Source: Mastacembelus armatus
Taxonomy: Eukaryota > Chordata > Actinopteri > Synbranchiformes > Mastacembelidae
DNA: 64,000 nucleotides
Assembly (NCBI RefSeq): GCF_900324485.2
Contig: NW_022872877.1
Span: 54,652-118,651, forward strand
Reading direction: 5' to 3'
Within the stretch, counting starts at the first letter, position 1. The number at the start of each line of letters is the position of its first letter. Made by a program: the position numbers and the translations under genes. Shown in pieces: positions 1 through 11,650 of this stretch. The notes under the pieces are model-generated. The model was not told where the DNA came from. It ran no database searches and worked only from the letters and a program-made list of their open reading frames with translations.

Positions 1-230
1 CCTTCTGCCCCCCTACCCCCAATTTGTCCTGTACCATCATCAAAATGAACCAGATCTTTTCAAAAAGAGGAGCTTGTTCAACACCTTGGAAAAGAAACTC
101 AGTTGGCCCAGCACGGCATCCAGATCGTCACACTTTATGGCAAGCAGAAACACTTTGGGTCTCAGACGTGGTCGGACAACATGTCACACAAACTCCATCT
201 TTTCTAGAAAAACTCAACTCTGACTGAAAG
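1..230 (-). pseudogene. Unrecognised coding remnant at window edge
   Basis: On the minus strand this stretch reads like protein, with a passage around 30-140 containing KVFLLAIKCDDLDAVLGQL. The preceding, equally protein-like stretch (SLCDMLSDHV) sits in a different frame, so it looks like a decayed coding fragment or one exon seen across a frameshift. I do not recognise the family. It lies just downstream of NLR-type exons on the same strand, but the residues do not resemble the FISNA or NACHT domains expected there, so membership of that gene is not supported. Confidence 0.25.
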
Positions 231-245
231 TTACAGCTTACATCT

Positions 246-804
246 GATCAGCTGCTGGACTTCCTCCTCTGAAGTTAATTAAACCACCCATTGACCAGTC
301 ACTCTTGAAGGACACACAGCTGGGTTCAGGAGAGTCTGGTCTCTGCTGCTGGATCCTGAAACAAAGACAGAGCTGATAAATGTGCATGTTGGATAAAAAC
401 TGATGAAAATATGTTCAATCTTTTAATTAACACACAAACTGACATTTTGTCTGTCTGAAACAACCTTTGGTCCATTTTAAATCGTTTCCTTCCATCAGCA
501 GATTGTCTGAGTTGCAGAGGACGGTCCATGGATCTATCACTCATCATGGACACAGAATCGGGTCCAGGTCCAGGAGATCCTGGTCTGTGCTGCTGCTCTG
601 GTCTTGAACACAACACACACAGAGCAGTGAGTGTGAATAATGATGGAGCAGTGATGTTTGGTGCTGAGCTCTGACATGGAGAAGAGTCCTGGACTCTCCC
701 AGATCCTCATCTCACCTCTGAGCTTCGGTCTGGCTCTCATGGTCCCCACACAAACCGGGTTTAGAGGGACGGACTCCCTCCCGTCTGTCCTCACCCTGAT
801 CCAT
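246..804 (-). CDS. 5' exons of a fish NLR (NLRC3/NLRP-like) gene, partial
   Basis: Three short minus-strand exons match the amino-terminal exons of the teleost-expanded NLR family, cytosolic nucleotide-binding immune receptors. Exon 1 (716-804) starts MDQGEDRREG and ends at a GT donor. Exon 2 (about 470-602) carries the family hallmark QQHRPGSPGPG followed by SDRSMDRPLQ. Exon 3 (about 246-357) is a diverged second copy, QQQRPDSPEPSCVSFKSDWS. These serial 30-40 residue exons normally precede FISNA, NACHT, LRRs and SPRY, which would lie left of position 1. Within exon 1 the frame seems shifted after residue 13 relative to the family pattern, so the copy may be a pseudogene. Family assignment is good; functionality cannot be judged from the fragment. 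Confidence 0.6.
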
Positions 805-1310
805 GCTGCTGAATCCACATCAGCTCACACAGACTTTGTCCCTTCACCTGGAGAGGAGACACAAATCATTCAGATGCTGCTTTGCATCATTTCTCCTGTA
901 AAACCATCAGCTGCTGCTTCTCTGTTTGCTGTCAGTGTCAGTTGATGCAGTCAGACAGTGTGAGGCAGAGGAAGCTGCCATCAGCTGCTGCACTTCTACT
1001 GTCAGGACACTAGATGGACCCATGAAGCTGCTGAGGCCTCCGCTCGGCAGGAACCACATTGACAGATTTCCAAAGTCAAAGCTCTTTGTCTCTGAGCTTC
1101 AATGCTCTGTAGAAACACTGCTGCCTTTCACTGCCTGTTGATCAGACACACGACAAAAGAGCAAAGTAAAGAGGAAAACAGTGAAAATGTTCTGACTTTA
1201 CCTTTAAATGGAGAAACAAGCTGCATCACGACTGCAACAAAAAGTGGAACTAACCAGGGACCAGGAAGGAAGAAGTCTGTTTGGATTTTCATGCTGTGCA
1301 ACAGGACAAA
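805..1310. other. Region 5' of the NLR exons
   Basis: No gene seen. The stretch lies upstream of the minus-strand NLR start codon and probably holds its 5' UTR and promoter. No clear TATA box or confident donor/acceptor pair was found. Confidence 0.3.
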
Positions 1311-1480
1311 TAGTACTGAGGTCTGTTACTGCAGTAACAGTAGAAATACCACAGAGTAAAAGTCCCAAAGTACCATCATCCAAATGTACTTGAAGTATCC
1401 AAAGTCAAAGTAGTCATTGTGCAGAATGGCCCATTTCACATGAATGGATCTGGTATTAGTGGACTACTCAGTCCATAATC
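1311..1480 (+). repeat. Fragment of a common teleost dispersed repeat
   Basis: The text 'ttactgcagtaacagtagaa' followed by 'agtaaaagtcccaaagtac' and 'tgtgcagaatggcccatttc' belongs to a dispersed element seen widely in fish genomes (recognised from memory, Repbase name unknown). A related copy starts near 15,370 and appears to have seeded the 58-bp tandem array there. Confidence 0.6.
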
Positions 1481-1613
1481 CACAGGAAGGTTCAGCAGTA
1501 GAAGAATAAACGTTTTTTTAACCTCAATGCTTTATTGAAAATATACAAAACAAATATGACTTTATAACCTTTTTCCAGAAAAGTGATATTACCTGAGGAA
1601 ACATTAACATTAA

Positions 1614-1652
1614 CAAGTAATATAATATAATATAATATAATATAATATGTGT
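1614..1652. repeat. (TATAA)n microsatellite
   Basis: Six or so perfect repeats of a five-base TATAA unit, inside an A+T-rich, geneless stretch (1,480-2,290) with no supported coding exon. Confidence 0.9.
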
Positions 1653-2289
1653 ATATATGTATATAACTTCACAGCCAGACTCCTTGTCCACAGGTTTATT
1701 GACGACGTGAGGAAAGTGTGAAACTGAAACATACAAAAATGCATAATCAACAGATATGAAATGAAATGGCCTCTTTTCTTTTTACTGTTGTAATCCTTAA
1801 ATTTAATGTATGTATGTACATATTTCACCTTTTATCTGAACTGCATTTATATAACTCGACCATATATACAACCATTACCACAGTAAAATATCCATTAACA
1901 ACAGCGAGGTAGATAGAGAATAATAGGCTTCTAACAACCAGCTCCATAAAATTTAACACTGTCCCCAAGTAATGACCTGCAACCGTAGTTACAGCTGCAA
2001 ACAGTCAATATGATGTTACAACAGAAACCAGATGCATGCAAATGTCGCAGTGTAGCTTCAGCTGCACTAAACATGCTACTGTCTGTGTCACACTTGCTCA
2101 CTTCCCCATTAATGGTCACATGGCAGGAGTCTTTACTGAAACCTAAGATTCTTAAAGGGGCCACAACCAAATTAAAAAAAAAAGCATAAAGATTAGTTTC
2201 AAAATAAAAACAAGTAGCACAGTAAATGGTAACAAAACACTCCCCGCCTGATGTGTGTACACATCACTCAAAATCGTATAACTATCCAT

Positions 2290-3545
2290 TTACTTTAGAA
2301 TCTGGGGGAAGTAGAAGCACTATCTCTGTAACAGGCCTAAGGAAAAGGGTAGAACCTCCTGCTTTGAGGACCTTGACCTCAACCTGGGGCGCACCTTCCC
2401 GTCTTGTCTAGGGAAAGTCCGTGTTACCAGTCCAAGAGGCTATTCATTCCGTGGTACCTGGCTGTTCTTGAGAAGAACAACACGGACTGCCATTTTTTGC
2501 GTACTTGTAGGGTTGGTAGGAATTGTTTCCTCCATCTGTCCCAGAATGTGTTAGAAAGGTGTTGAACTTGCCGCCACTGGCACTTATATAGGTCTGCAAC
2601 TTCAAACTCGCCTGCCGGCGTAGCAGCAGAGTTCCCCTTTTGTGTGAGAAAAACTGCAGGGGTGAGTATGAACGACTCATCGGGGTCCGTTGTCACGGGA
2701 ACAAGGGGCCTGGCATTGATAATGGCTGCTACCTCTGCCATGAAGGTCACAAGCACCTCGTGGGTAAGTTCGTCTTTCAACTGGAGGAACATGGAATCCA
2801 TAATTCTTGTTGCAAGTCCAATCATTCCTTCCCATGTTCCACCGCAATGGGAAGCATGCGGAGGATTGAAAGTCAAAGTACAGCTTTGGTCTGACAGATA
2901 CGTCTTCACAGTTTTGATGTCAATGTTTGAAGGTATCTTTAAGTCCTTACATGCACCAACAAAGTTTGTGCCACGGTCTGAACGAATGTGTTTGACAGGC
3001 CCCCGCACAGCAAGAAAACGTCTAAGAGCATTGATGAAGCAGGATGTGTCGAGGGATTCTATAACTTCAATATGAACAGCTCTTATGCTCATACATGTAA
3101 AAATTACAGCCCACCTCTTGTTGTGAAAAAAACCTCCTCTCGTCCGACGTGAAGAGACACTCCAAGGGCCAAGTTTGGCTTTCCCCACCACAAACCCAAT
3201 CTGATTATTTCCTGCAGCATCTGTGATTTTTAGGTACGTCACTGCAGCGATGGCTTTGGTTGACGCATCCGAAAAGACAGACAACTCTCTTCTGACAGCT
3301 GCCGATGGTGAAGTCTCAGTATAGGCCCTGGGGATGGAAAGACTGGACAGCTCCGACAAGGAAACTCTCCATGAAGTCCAAGCTTCCTCCATTCCTTTTG
3401 GAAGTGGAGAGTCCCAGTCACCATTCACAGAGGTAAGTTCTCTCAGAATAGCCCTGCCCTGGATAGTGACTGGCGCTACAAACCCCAGAGGATCATAAAG
3501 GATAGTGGATAAAACACTTCGCCGGGTTTTACCTCATCACAGACA
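2290..3545 (-). mobile_element. BEL/Pao LTR retrotransposon fossil, pol fragment
   Basis: A minus-strand open stretch encodes the end of the reverse transcriptase region (LYDPLGFVAPVTIQGRAI), an RNase H-like segment (ELSVFSDASTKAIAAVTYL) and an integrase core (FTCMSIRAVHIEVIESLDT, then RSDRGTNFVGACKDL and GGTWEGMIG). This order and wording are typical of BEL/Pao elements. It is an internal piece: no LTRs, gag or protease were recognised, and the element is broken. An L1-like LINE fragment begins about 100 bases to its right on the same strand. Confidence 0.85.
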
Positions 3546-3639
3546 CTGAAGAGGAAACAGTCAGAATGGAGGTCTGATAGTTGCCCACTGGCTCTGTGTG
3601 ACACTTTTATTAACTGCCAGATTGCCTTGTGTAATCTTG

Positions 3640-4945
3640 CCTTAAAGCCGTGGTTTCACTGTGCTGCCATTGATATATGTACAGTATATAACTTGACAGA
3701 GGGGTAAACTCTTCTATATTCAATGATATCCATTTCCAGCCCTATATTATTGGGTGTTGATCCACCTTTTAAGAAGCCAGATTGTGTTTCTGCAATAAGG
3801 TTTGAAATCCCTGTTTGAAGGCGAGTGGTGAAAATATAAATAAGCAGTTTATAGTCTGAGTTTCTAAGAGTGATGGTCGTCTGCTTCTTATTAATCTGGG
3901 TCTTTATTGGGTTTTGGAATTAATATGATAATTCCTTGTCTCATTGTCGGGAGTAAACAAGATTCAAATATTTGTGAAAAAAATTAAAATTTCAAATTTA
4001 AAAAGGTTTGACAGTCTCCTTTAGAGAATTTAGAGCCATGAAGACATTTCTGAGGTTCTATGTCCTTAATTAGCAAAGATTTAATGTTGATTTTCTCCTG
4101 TCGTCTTTTTTCAAGACACAAAAACAGGTTGAATTTTTCTCACCTCCTTCAATCCATCTGGCCCTTGATCTGAGAAATGCTCCTTGTGCTTTATAAATCT
4201 ATATTTCATCCATCTTGGGCTGAAGGCTCATTATTTCCTGTTTATCATCTTCATTAGGATCAGGTTTATTACAAAGTCACTTTAATTCTTTGGCTCTAAT
4301 TCCCGTCTTTCTAAATCTTTTTCATTTCTCTGCTGAACAAAACAGAGAATTGGCATATTTTGGACTTTAGGAACTCCCATTTCTTGGCAGGTGTTGTTCC
4401 ATCTTTAGACTTTCTAATGTCAGTAATGAATCATTTCATCTTATGACACTGTTCATTGTTTTTCAGCAGACTAGAGCTAAATTTCCAATATTTGTATGAA
4501 TAAGTTTTATTTTGGGGTTTGACGTGTAAAGAGATAAAACTGTGATCGCTTAGTGGAGCAGTAGAAATATCTGAGCTGATTTCATAACATAACAGGTTTC
4601 TTGCAATGACCCAATGGTCTATTCTGGATTTGGAGTTGTGACTAGAGCTGAACCAGGACTCTTTAAAAACCCCTGGGTTAAAATGTCTCCATGCATCAAC
4701 TCAATTTTGCTCATTGCCAAAGTTAGTGAACGTGGTGTTTGGGTGACTTCTAGAGTCTTTAGAGGGGAATTTATCATCAAAATCATCCTGGACTAAATGA
4801 AGATCTCCTCCAGTTCTCACACTGTTAGTTGAATGGAACCATTTAAGACAGTCCACATGTGTGTTCATTTGATCCAGTACGTTCCTGTTCTCTCTGTTGA
4901 CATTATAACCAGATATGTTGATTCAAATAAATGTCACATTATTGA
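3640..4945 (-). mobile_element. L1-like non-LTR retrotransposon (LINE) fragment
   Basis: Read on the minus strand the region gives degraded endonuclease-end and reverse-transcriptase text of the L1/Tx1 type: near 4,840-4,940 INISGYNVNRENRNVLDQMN, near 4,400-4,600 PLSDHSFISLHVKPQNKTYS, and near 3,700-3,900 QTTITLRNSDYKLLIYIFTT and AETQSGFLKGG. The order is correct for a single minus-strand insertion, but frames change several times and both ends are missing, so it is an old, dead copy. Clade assignment (L1/Tx1) is from wording only. Confidence 0.7.
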
Positions 4946-4949
4946 GGGT

Positions 4950-7200
4950 CAACGTTACCATCAACCACTTTATCATCTGCAACATGTGACACCACGTGAC
5001 CTTGGAAATCTTTAAGTAAGATGGCGCCCCCTGCTGACTCCAAAGTGCCATGACTGAAACAGACTTTGTCTCCCATTGAGTCCAAAATAAAGTGTCTTCT
5101 ACCTTGGAGCGGGTTTCTAGTTATAATAATAATAATAATAATATGAGCATTTTTCCTTTGCAAAATAAAACAAAGGCTTTTCTTTTGGTTCTTTCTCTGA
5201 GGCCCCTTGTATCGACTGAAATAAGAGACAGATCATCTTTTAACATAAACATCAAACAAAAGGAACAAAAAACAGCAAAACACAATTTTCTTAGCTGTTA
5301 TAGAAACAGTGGTGAGAGACTTAACAGACAGGTCAGGTTTTCTCCCTTTGGTACCAAAACCTAGAACATAAAGTCTTCACACAGGAACTCACTTGACCTT
5401 AGGAACCAATCTTCTTGGCACGACTCTTGGACCATTAATGAAGGCACAGGGCCTCTAAACATGGTCCCGAGACCCTCTGCTCCCACTGTTCGGTCCAAGT
5501 CCTTCCCTTTGCTGAGGACTAACCTGTCCAACCCCCCACATGAATCCCAGCATCACTGAAGCTCCAGACCAGCTGCAAATCAAAGTCCACGTAGGAACCA
5601 CACAGCTCCGGAACCCGCCTGAGACTCGACGCATTTTGACGTTTCTTCCGTGTGAAAGTCGTGGACTGACGCCCGGCAGTAAACTCCAGTGGTGCTCAGC
5701 AAACACAAGCTTCTAATAGCGGATTCGGCGACGTCGTTTCGTCTCATTTAAGCAGATTTAAGCCACAAACCGGACTAAAGCCGCGGCGGATCCCACTGAC
5801 TCCACAGGAACTCGCTTTCTTTCTTCTTCGTGAGCTTTAACTGCGGTAGCGACCGGCACAGTGGGAGCATCACCGCCCCCTGCTGCTCTGGAGGAGAACC
5901 GGGCTCTGACCGGCCCCCTCTGTTTGCCTGTTGGCCAAACTTTGTTCTATTAAAAACCATTTCAGCCAAAACAAGAGAACAATGCTGACAATGCTAACAA
6001 TGCTAACCTCTGCGGGACTTTGTACCCGGGAAATGAAGGTTCAGTCCAGAATAAACACAACTGACCATGATACAGTTCACACACACACACACACACATTC
6101 ATTCATTCAAATATTGGAGACTTTCTATTCAGTCTGATAATGACACGGATGTTATTTCACTGCTGCAAACGGCTTTTCTGTCTGAACTGAGAAATAATCC
6201 GTGTGTTTACTGCCCTCCTGTGGTCACACTGGGTCACTACATTACACTGATGTGTCTGTGACAGGATTCAGTGATGATCAGGATCAATCATCAGTATTGA
6301 TGAGTGATGGAGACGGCTGAGGATCAGTCATAGTTTGAATAATATTCCAAGTCCATGTCAGTGTGTGTCAGTATTAATGTGTGTATTAATATGGAGAGAG
6401 CTGCAGTTCCGCACTGTGACCACTGGAGGGCGCTGATCACTCACATCTGTTGTTCTTCTGTTTCTGCTCCATCTGACTTTATTCACATCTACTCTCATGT
6501 TCCTCATCACATTATTGATGTCCAGGTGTCCTGAGCACCAAGTTACAGCCTCATTTCACCACGAGAACAGAGTCACGTCTTCTAGTCCAAATATCACAGC
6601 TGCTGCTTCCGCTTCTGAAATAACAGTTTCTATTAACTGAGGACGTAGGTGAACTGAGCTCAGCAGTGAAACCAGTACAAGCTTCTACAAACGTCGAGCT
6701 GTTTTTACTGTTTAGAGCAGAAACAGAACTGTTCTGGTTCCAGCTGCACACGTCAAGATTTTCTGTCTTTCATCACATGAAACTCAGGATTTTGGGGTTT
6801 TGGACTTTGAAGACCTCAAGCTAAAGCATCAGCAGGTGAAGTACAGAGACCACAACAACAGAAGCAACGTGTATAATTTTAAAAAGGGGATAAAGTGAAA
6901 AGATCCAGAACTAAACTGATGTTTATGTTAAAGACGCTGTTTCAAATCCCACATTGGTTTTGTTTGTCCCTCCAATGACTTTGGTGTCAACAGCAGAAAC
7001 ACAAGATAAAAAATATTTCAAACAGGTAAAAGTGAACAATGTTTATCCTGCAATTAATGTAGCAGACACATTTATAGGACTGAAATATAAAGGAGTTTAT
7101 TTATTTATTCAGAATTATTCTATTAGTTATTACAGTTGATAATTTGATGAATCTGAAAATGTCTGAGTGAACTTTGACAGACTGGACTTTCTGTTCAACA
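4950..7200. other. Spacer with minor repeats
   Basis: No gene supported. It contains a short (TAA)n run near 5,123-5,143, a (CA)n run at 6,077-6,098, and a G+C-richer stretch at 5,600-5,950 without recognisable exons. Short open frames here lack any family resemblance. Confidence 0.5.
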
Positions 7201-7233
7201 GTCAAAGTTTCTGTGACAGGAGGAGACTGTCTG

Positions 7234-9828
7234 CTACTCTGGACACAGAGACACTGAGGAACCAGGCCAGGCTTTAAACCCAGGATACAGAGACTCAGTG
7301 AATGTGGTGTTGAAGGTGTAGATGTGGATCAGTGTGTCAGAGGAGACTGTGTAGAAGGACAGAGTGCCAGCAGGCCAGTCCAGGTACACTGCTACTCTAC
7401 CAGAGGAGGAGGAGGAGGAGACAGCTGTTAGTTGGTTATTGTGCAAGACAGAGTAACCACCATCTGAGCATCTCAGACACCAGGACTGAGCATTATATCC
7501 AAACTCACAGTCGTCACTGTTTCCTTTCCTTTTGATTCCTCTGTAACTCACTGATATATGCACATTTCCTTCCCACTCCACCTCCCAGTAACAGCGACCA
7601 GTCAGACCATTACTACACAGCAGCTGAGGCCAATAGTCAAATCTGTCTGGATGATCAGGATACGACTGATCCTCCTGCACATTCGTCACCTTCCTGTTGT
7701 TGTCAGACAGTTGTAGTTTTCCGTTCACTGTGTTTGTGTCGATTGTGAGTTCACAGGAATCTGATGGAGAGAACAAGACACAGTAACAGCTGCAGTTACT
7801 CATCTGTCACCTGGTTGAGTGTGAGCTGCTGTGTTGTCATGAACCTCATTAAAAACACACTTACACTTCTTCAGACCTGGTCTCAACCATTGGACTCCAC
7901 CAGGCTCCAATCTGAAAGGACGAGGCGGGTCAGGTCAGCACAAACCAGTGTTTCCTACGTGTTATTGTTCATACAAGACTCAAGACGATGAAGCCAAAGG
8001 ACAGAGAAAATGTTTTCAGCTCTTCGTATAAGACCTCTCTGTACCTGATACCTGATAGTGTCCAGTCTTGGTGTTCCCCAAGGCTCCATCCTTGGCCCCT
8101 TGTTTTCTGTTTACATGCTGCCACTAGGACATTTGATCCATAAACACAATATTCTTTATCACAGTTAGCAGCAGACCTCTCCATACCTGAGAGTGTCCAG
8201 TCTCCAGTGTGGATCCTTCAGTCCAGCAGACAGGAGCTTCAGTCCGGACTCTCCTGGATGGTTGTAGCTCAGGTCCAGCTCTCTCAGATGGGAGGGGTTG
8301 GCGCTCAGAGCTGAGGCCAGAGAAGCACAGCCTTCATCTGTGACCAGACAGCCTGACAGCCTGGGAAACACAAAACAACACACATGGAAGATCCTTGGAT
8401 GATGCTGCTGTGTCCAGTCACATACAAGATGAAACTGTCAGCAGTGACTCAGTACTCTGGTTGAGGAACCCTCTCTGAATACTGTCTGTTCTCAGAGTTT
8501 AGAAAGTTCTGCTAAAGTTTAGTAAAAGGTCATGAGACAAATTGTATCAGCAGACACAGTCTCACACAGATTACAGCTGTTTATCCACTGATGTCAATCA
8601 GCTTTTAATTGGGCATCAGTTAAACAGGTTGATGAATCCTGACCTGAGAGTCTGCAGCTTACAGTGTGGACTCCTGAGTCCATCAGAGGCCAGCTTCACT
8701 CCTGAGTCCTGCAAGTCGTTGTTACTCAGGTCCAGCTCTCTCAGAGTGGAGGACTGGGAGCTGAGAACTGAGGCCAGAGCTTCACAGCTTCTCTCTGACA
8801 GGTTACAGCCGCTCAGCCTATAGAGGAAATAACAGAGAAAAGGCAAATCTGGACTTAGTTCTTTTTCTCTCAGGTTGAGTCCATCTCAGGGTCTTTTTGT
8901 AACAATGAATGAATCCGACTGTCTACACACTCACAGGACTTTCTTGGAGAGTCTGACCACTGGCAGCAGCCTCAGAAGAGCCTCCTCTGAAGCAGAGTAT
9001 TTCTTCAGGTCAAACACATCCAGGTCTTGTTCCGATGACAGTAAGATGAAGACCAGAGCTGACAACTGAGCAGGAGACAGTTTTTCTTTGGAGCGTTTCC
9101 CTGAACTCAGGAACTGTTGGATCTCCTCCACTAGAGAACGATCCTTCAGTTCATTTAGACAGTGGACAGGTTGATGCTTCTCTCTGGAGACAGATTCTCA
9201 CTGAACTTGGTTTTGATGTACTGGACTGTTTCCTGACTGGTCTGAGAGCCACTTCCTGTCTGTACCAGCAGGCCGTGTAGGAGAGTCTGATTGGTCTGGA
9301 GTGAAAGGCCCAGGAGGAAGCGCAAGGAACACGGTCCATGGTGTCCATTTTGGACTGTGTAAGCCTTGTCCACAGCACTCTGGTAGAAGAGTTTGTCTGC
9401 AGATTGGTCTCTTCTGGTCTCAGATTCTGGGAGGTTGTTTGTTCCTCTGACAGCAGATTGACTCCAGAGTGATGAAGGTCAGATGGACAGGAAGAGAGCA
9501 GCCCAGAAACTCCTGAACGCTCAGATGGACGAAGCAGAACACCTGGTCCTGGTACAGTCCTCTTCCTCTTTAAAGATCTTTGTGAACACTCCTGAGTACA
9601 CTGAGGCTGCCTCTGAGGATCGATGCCACACTCTGTCAGGTCGGATTCATAGAAGATCACGTGCCTTTCTGCAACTGCTCAAAAGCCAGTTTTCCAGAGA
9701 CTCAACATCTTCCTGTTCTCTGGACTCCAGTGGGAATCTGTCCAGCTCACTCCCTCATACTTGATATTCTTCACTTTGGTCTGAACCACCAGGAAGTGGA
9801 TGTACATCTCAGTCAGGGTGTTGGGCAG
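7234..9828 (-). pseudogene. NLR (NLRC3/NLRP-like) gene, 3' half: NACHT end, LRRs, PRY-SPRY
   Basis: This is the carboxy half of a teleost NLR immune receptor. From right to left on the minus strand: the second half of the large NACHT exon (8,935-9,828; TLTEMYIHFLVVQTKVKN, FYESDLTECGIDPQ, then VEEIQQFLSSGKRSKEKLSP), two LRR exons of exactly 174 bp (8,644-8,817 and 8,187-8,360), and a terminal PRY-SPRY exon (7,234-7,760; begins DSCELTIDTNTVNGKLQLSD, contains GRCYWEVEWEG and ends at TAG). The SPRY and LRR exons are open and well kept, but the NACHT exon carries several indels; one missing base near 9,155 shifts the frame between SINLS and HCLNELKDRS, and another lies near 9,680. Family homology stops abruptly at about 9,828, where ackr3 begins on the other strand. 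The missing first half of the exon lies at 14,050-14,846. Family call firm; loss of function likely. Confidence 0.85.
7990..8180 (+). mobile_element. LINE reverse-transcriptase fragment (L2/CR1-like)
   Basis: On the plus strand the region encodes [20 protein letters not shown], then [12 protein letters not shown] just before a decayed YADD motif; this is the palm region of a vertebrate L2/CR1-group LINE. It lies between the last LRR exon and the SPRY exon of the NLR gene, antisense to it, and its right edge touches the LRR exon donor at 8,187. Short and degraded. Confidence 0.75.
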
Positions 9829-10735
9829 CCGCCCGGTGTTCTGGGTCAACCTGCGGTCCGACAGGAACCGCTACGAGACACACCTGTACATCCTGAACCT
9901 GGCCGTGGCCGACCTGTGCGTCGTGGCCACCTTGCCGGTGTGGGTGACCTCGCTGCTGCAGGGAGGTCGCTGGCCGTTTGGCGAGGCCGTCTGTAAACTC
10001 ACCCACCTGGTCTTCAGCATCAACCTGTTCAGCAGCATCTTCTTCCTCACCTGCATGAGCGTCGACCGCTACCTGTCCGTCACGCTGTTCGCCAACGCTC
10101 CCGACAGTCACAGGAAGAAGATGATGAGACGACTAATCTGTGTCCTGGTTTGGCTGCTGGCACTGGTGGCCTCCATCCCCGACACCTACTTCCTGCAAGC
10201 GGTGAAGTCGATGCACCACGACGGCGCCGTCTGTCGGCCGGTGTACCCGTCCAACAACCCGAGGGACTGGATGGTCGGGATCCAGCTGAGCTTCATCATA
10301 CTTGGCTTCGCCATCCCCTTCCCCGTCATCACTGTCTTCTATCTGCTGCTGGCGGCGGCGATCCCTCCCACCTCAGACCAGGAGCGGCGCGTCAGCCGGA
10401 GGATCATCCTAACCTACATCGTGGTCTTCCTGGTGTGCTGGCTGCCGTTCCACGCCGTCCTCCTGCTGGACACGTTCTCGCTGCTCAACGTCCTGCCCTT
10501 CACCTGCTGGCTGGAGAACTTCCTGGACGTGGCACTGCACCTGACGCAGTGCTTCTCACTGGTCCACTGCTGCATCAACCCCGTCCTGTACAACTTCCTC
10601 AACAGGAACTACCGCTATGACCTCATGAAGGCCTTCATCTTCAAGTACTCCACCAAGACAGGGCTCGCCAGGCTCATCGACGCATCAGAGACCGAGTACT
10701 CAGCCGTGACAATGGAGAACAGCGCCCCGATGTGA
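9828..10735 (+). pseudogene. ackr3: ackr3 (CXCR7) TM2 to C-terminus, detached from its start
   Basis: Atypical chemokine receptor 3 is a plasma-membrane seven-helix receptor that scavenges CXCL12 and signals through arrestin. From about 9,836 an uninterrupted frame of 299 codons runs from VFWVNLRSD at the end of TM1 to TGA. It holds THLYILNLAVADL (TM2), the family's DRYLSVT in place of canonical DRYLAIV, VVFLVCWLPFHAV (TM6), HCCINPVLY (TM7) and the conserved tail KYSTKTGLARLIDASETEYS. Human ACKR3 aligns throughout from memory. The first 64 residues, including TM1, are missing here; sequence left of 9,828 is NLR on the other strand. They are found at 14,843-15,034, reversed. An upstream in-frame ATG at 9,800 lies in antisense NLR sequence and is not the native start. 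The body shows no decay, so separation is recent or an assembly artefact. Confidence 0.9.
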
Positions 10736-11650
10736 AGAGTCAGGACTCACGGACACGTTAACGCTTCTTCTTCCTGCTCCTGGCAGCGACAGTCCCCCAA
10801 CATCAGGACGAACTCTTGGACCAGCAGGTTCATCAAAGCTTCGCTGCCTCAGAGACCAAGTACTCTGTGAGTGAGAGCAACAGAGTCCTGATCCAAACTC
10901 TGGACTTGTAAATGCTTCTAAAGACCAGGGAACCCTTCTGCTTCTGAAGACTTCAGTCTCATAAAAACCTGGGGAACAATTGTACAGGATTCTAGCGTCC
11001 TCTTCCTAAGACTGACTCTCAAACATGTCAACACTTTAAAAGATATTTCAACTCGTCCTGATCTTTAATGTTTATATCTCATAAGTAAACGTGACCTGCA
11101 GATGAACCACAGTGAGGTTTGTCCTCAACTGAGCACTTGGTCAAACAAACGTCTGAAAGTCTGATTCTGTCCCAGTGACGTATTAATGTCCCTGAACATC
11201 AGCAGCTGCAGGAAACGGATTTTATTTGTGTCTGATTATTAAAAAAAAAACAGTTTTTAATCTTAAATCCACCATGTTTGAACCTTCAGACTGTCACGTT
11301 TTATATTCTGTGAATATATTTATCTGTTTCTATCTGTGCAGTGACGTCTGTCAAACTTATTAGATGAATTTCTGAATTTATCTTTACTTTCAATTTTGAG
11401 TAAAATGAGTCTCACGAGTCAAAAATCAAACTTCAGGCTCTTTTAAAATGTAAAAACTGTAAACACTGGTTTCTATTTGTTGCTGTTTTCAGGTAAAGAC
11501 TAAACCTGATCCTGGAAAATCTTTGAGGACTTTTGGAAAAACACTTGTAATACTTTCTTCTATCTGAGTACTAACCACGTTTATTGTTTCTGTGTCCAAA
11601 CTTCACTTTGTACAGAGCTGGAAATGATGAATAAACAGGTTTCTGTGTTG
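10736..11650 (+). other. ackr3: ackr3 3' UTR
   Basis: Unbroken A+T-rich sequence follows the stop codon and ends at a canonical AATAAA at 11,630-11,635, followed by a T/G-rich stretch, consistent with a single long 3' UTR exon of about 0.9 kb. No other coding content was seen. Confidence 0.6.

Noticed and set aside
9800-9835. ATG at 9,800 as the native ackr3 start
   Set aside because: The twelve codons before VFWVN are antisense of NLR sequence and lack TM1; the true start was found at 15,034.
10150-10620. 156-codon open frame overlapping ackr3 in another frame
   Set aside because: Shadow of the G+C-rich receptor coding sequence; no family resemblance.
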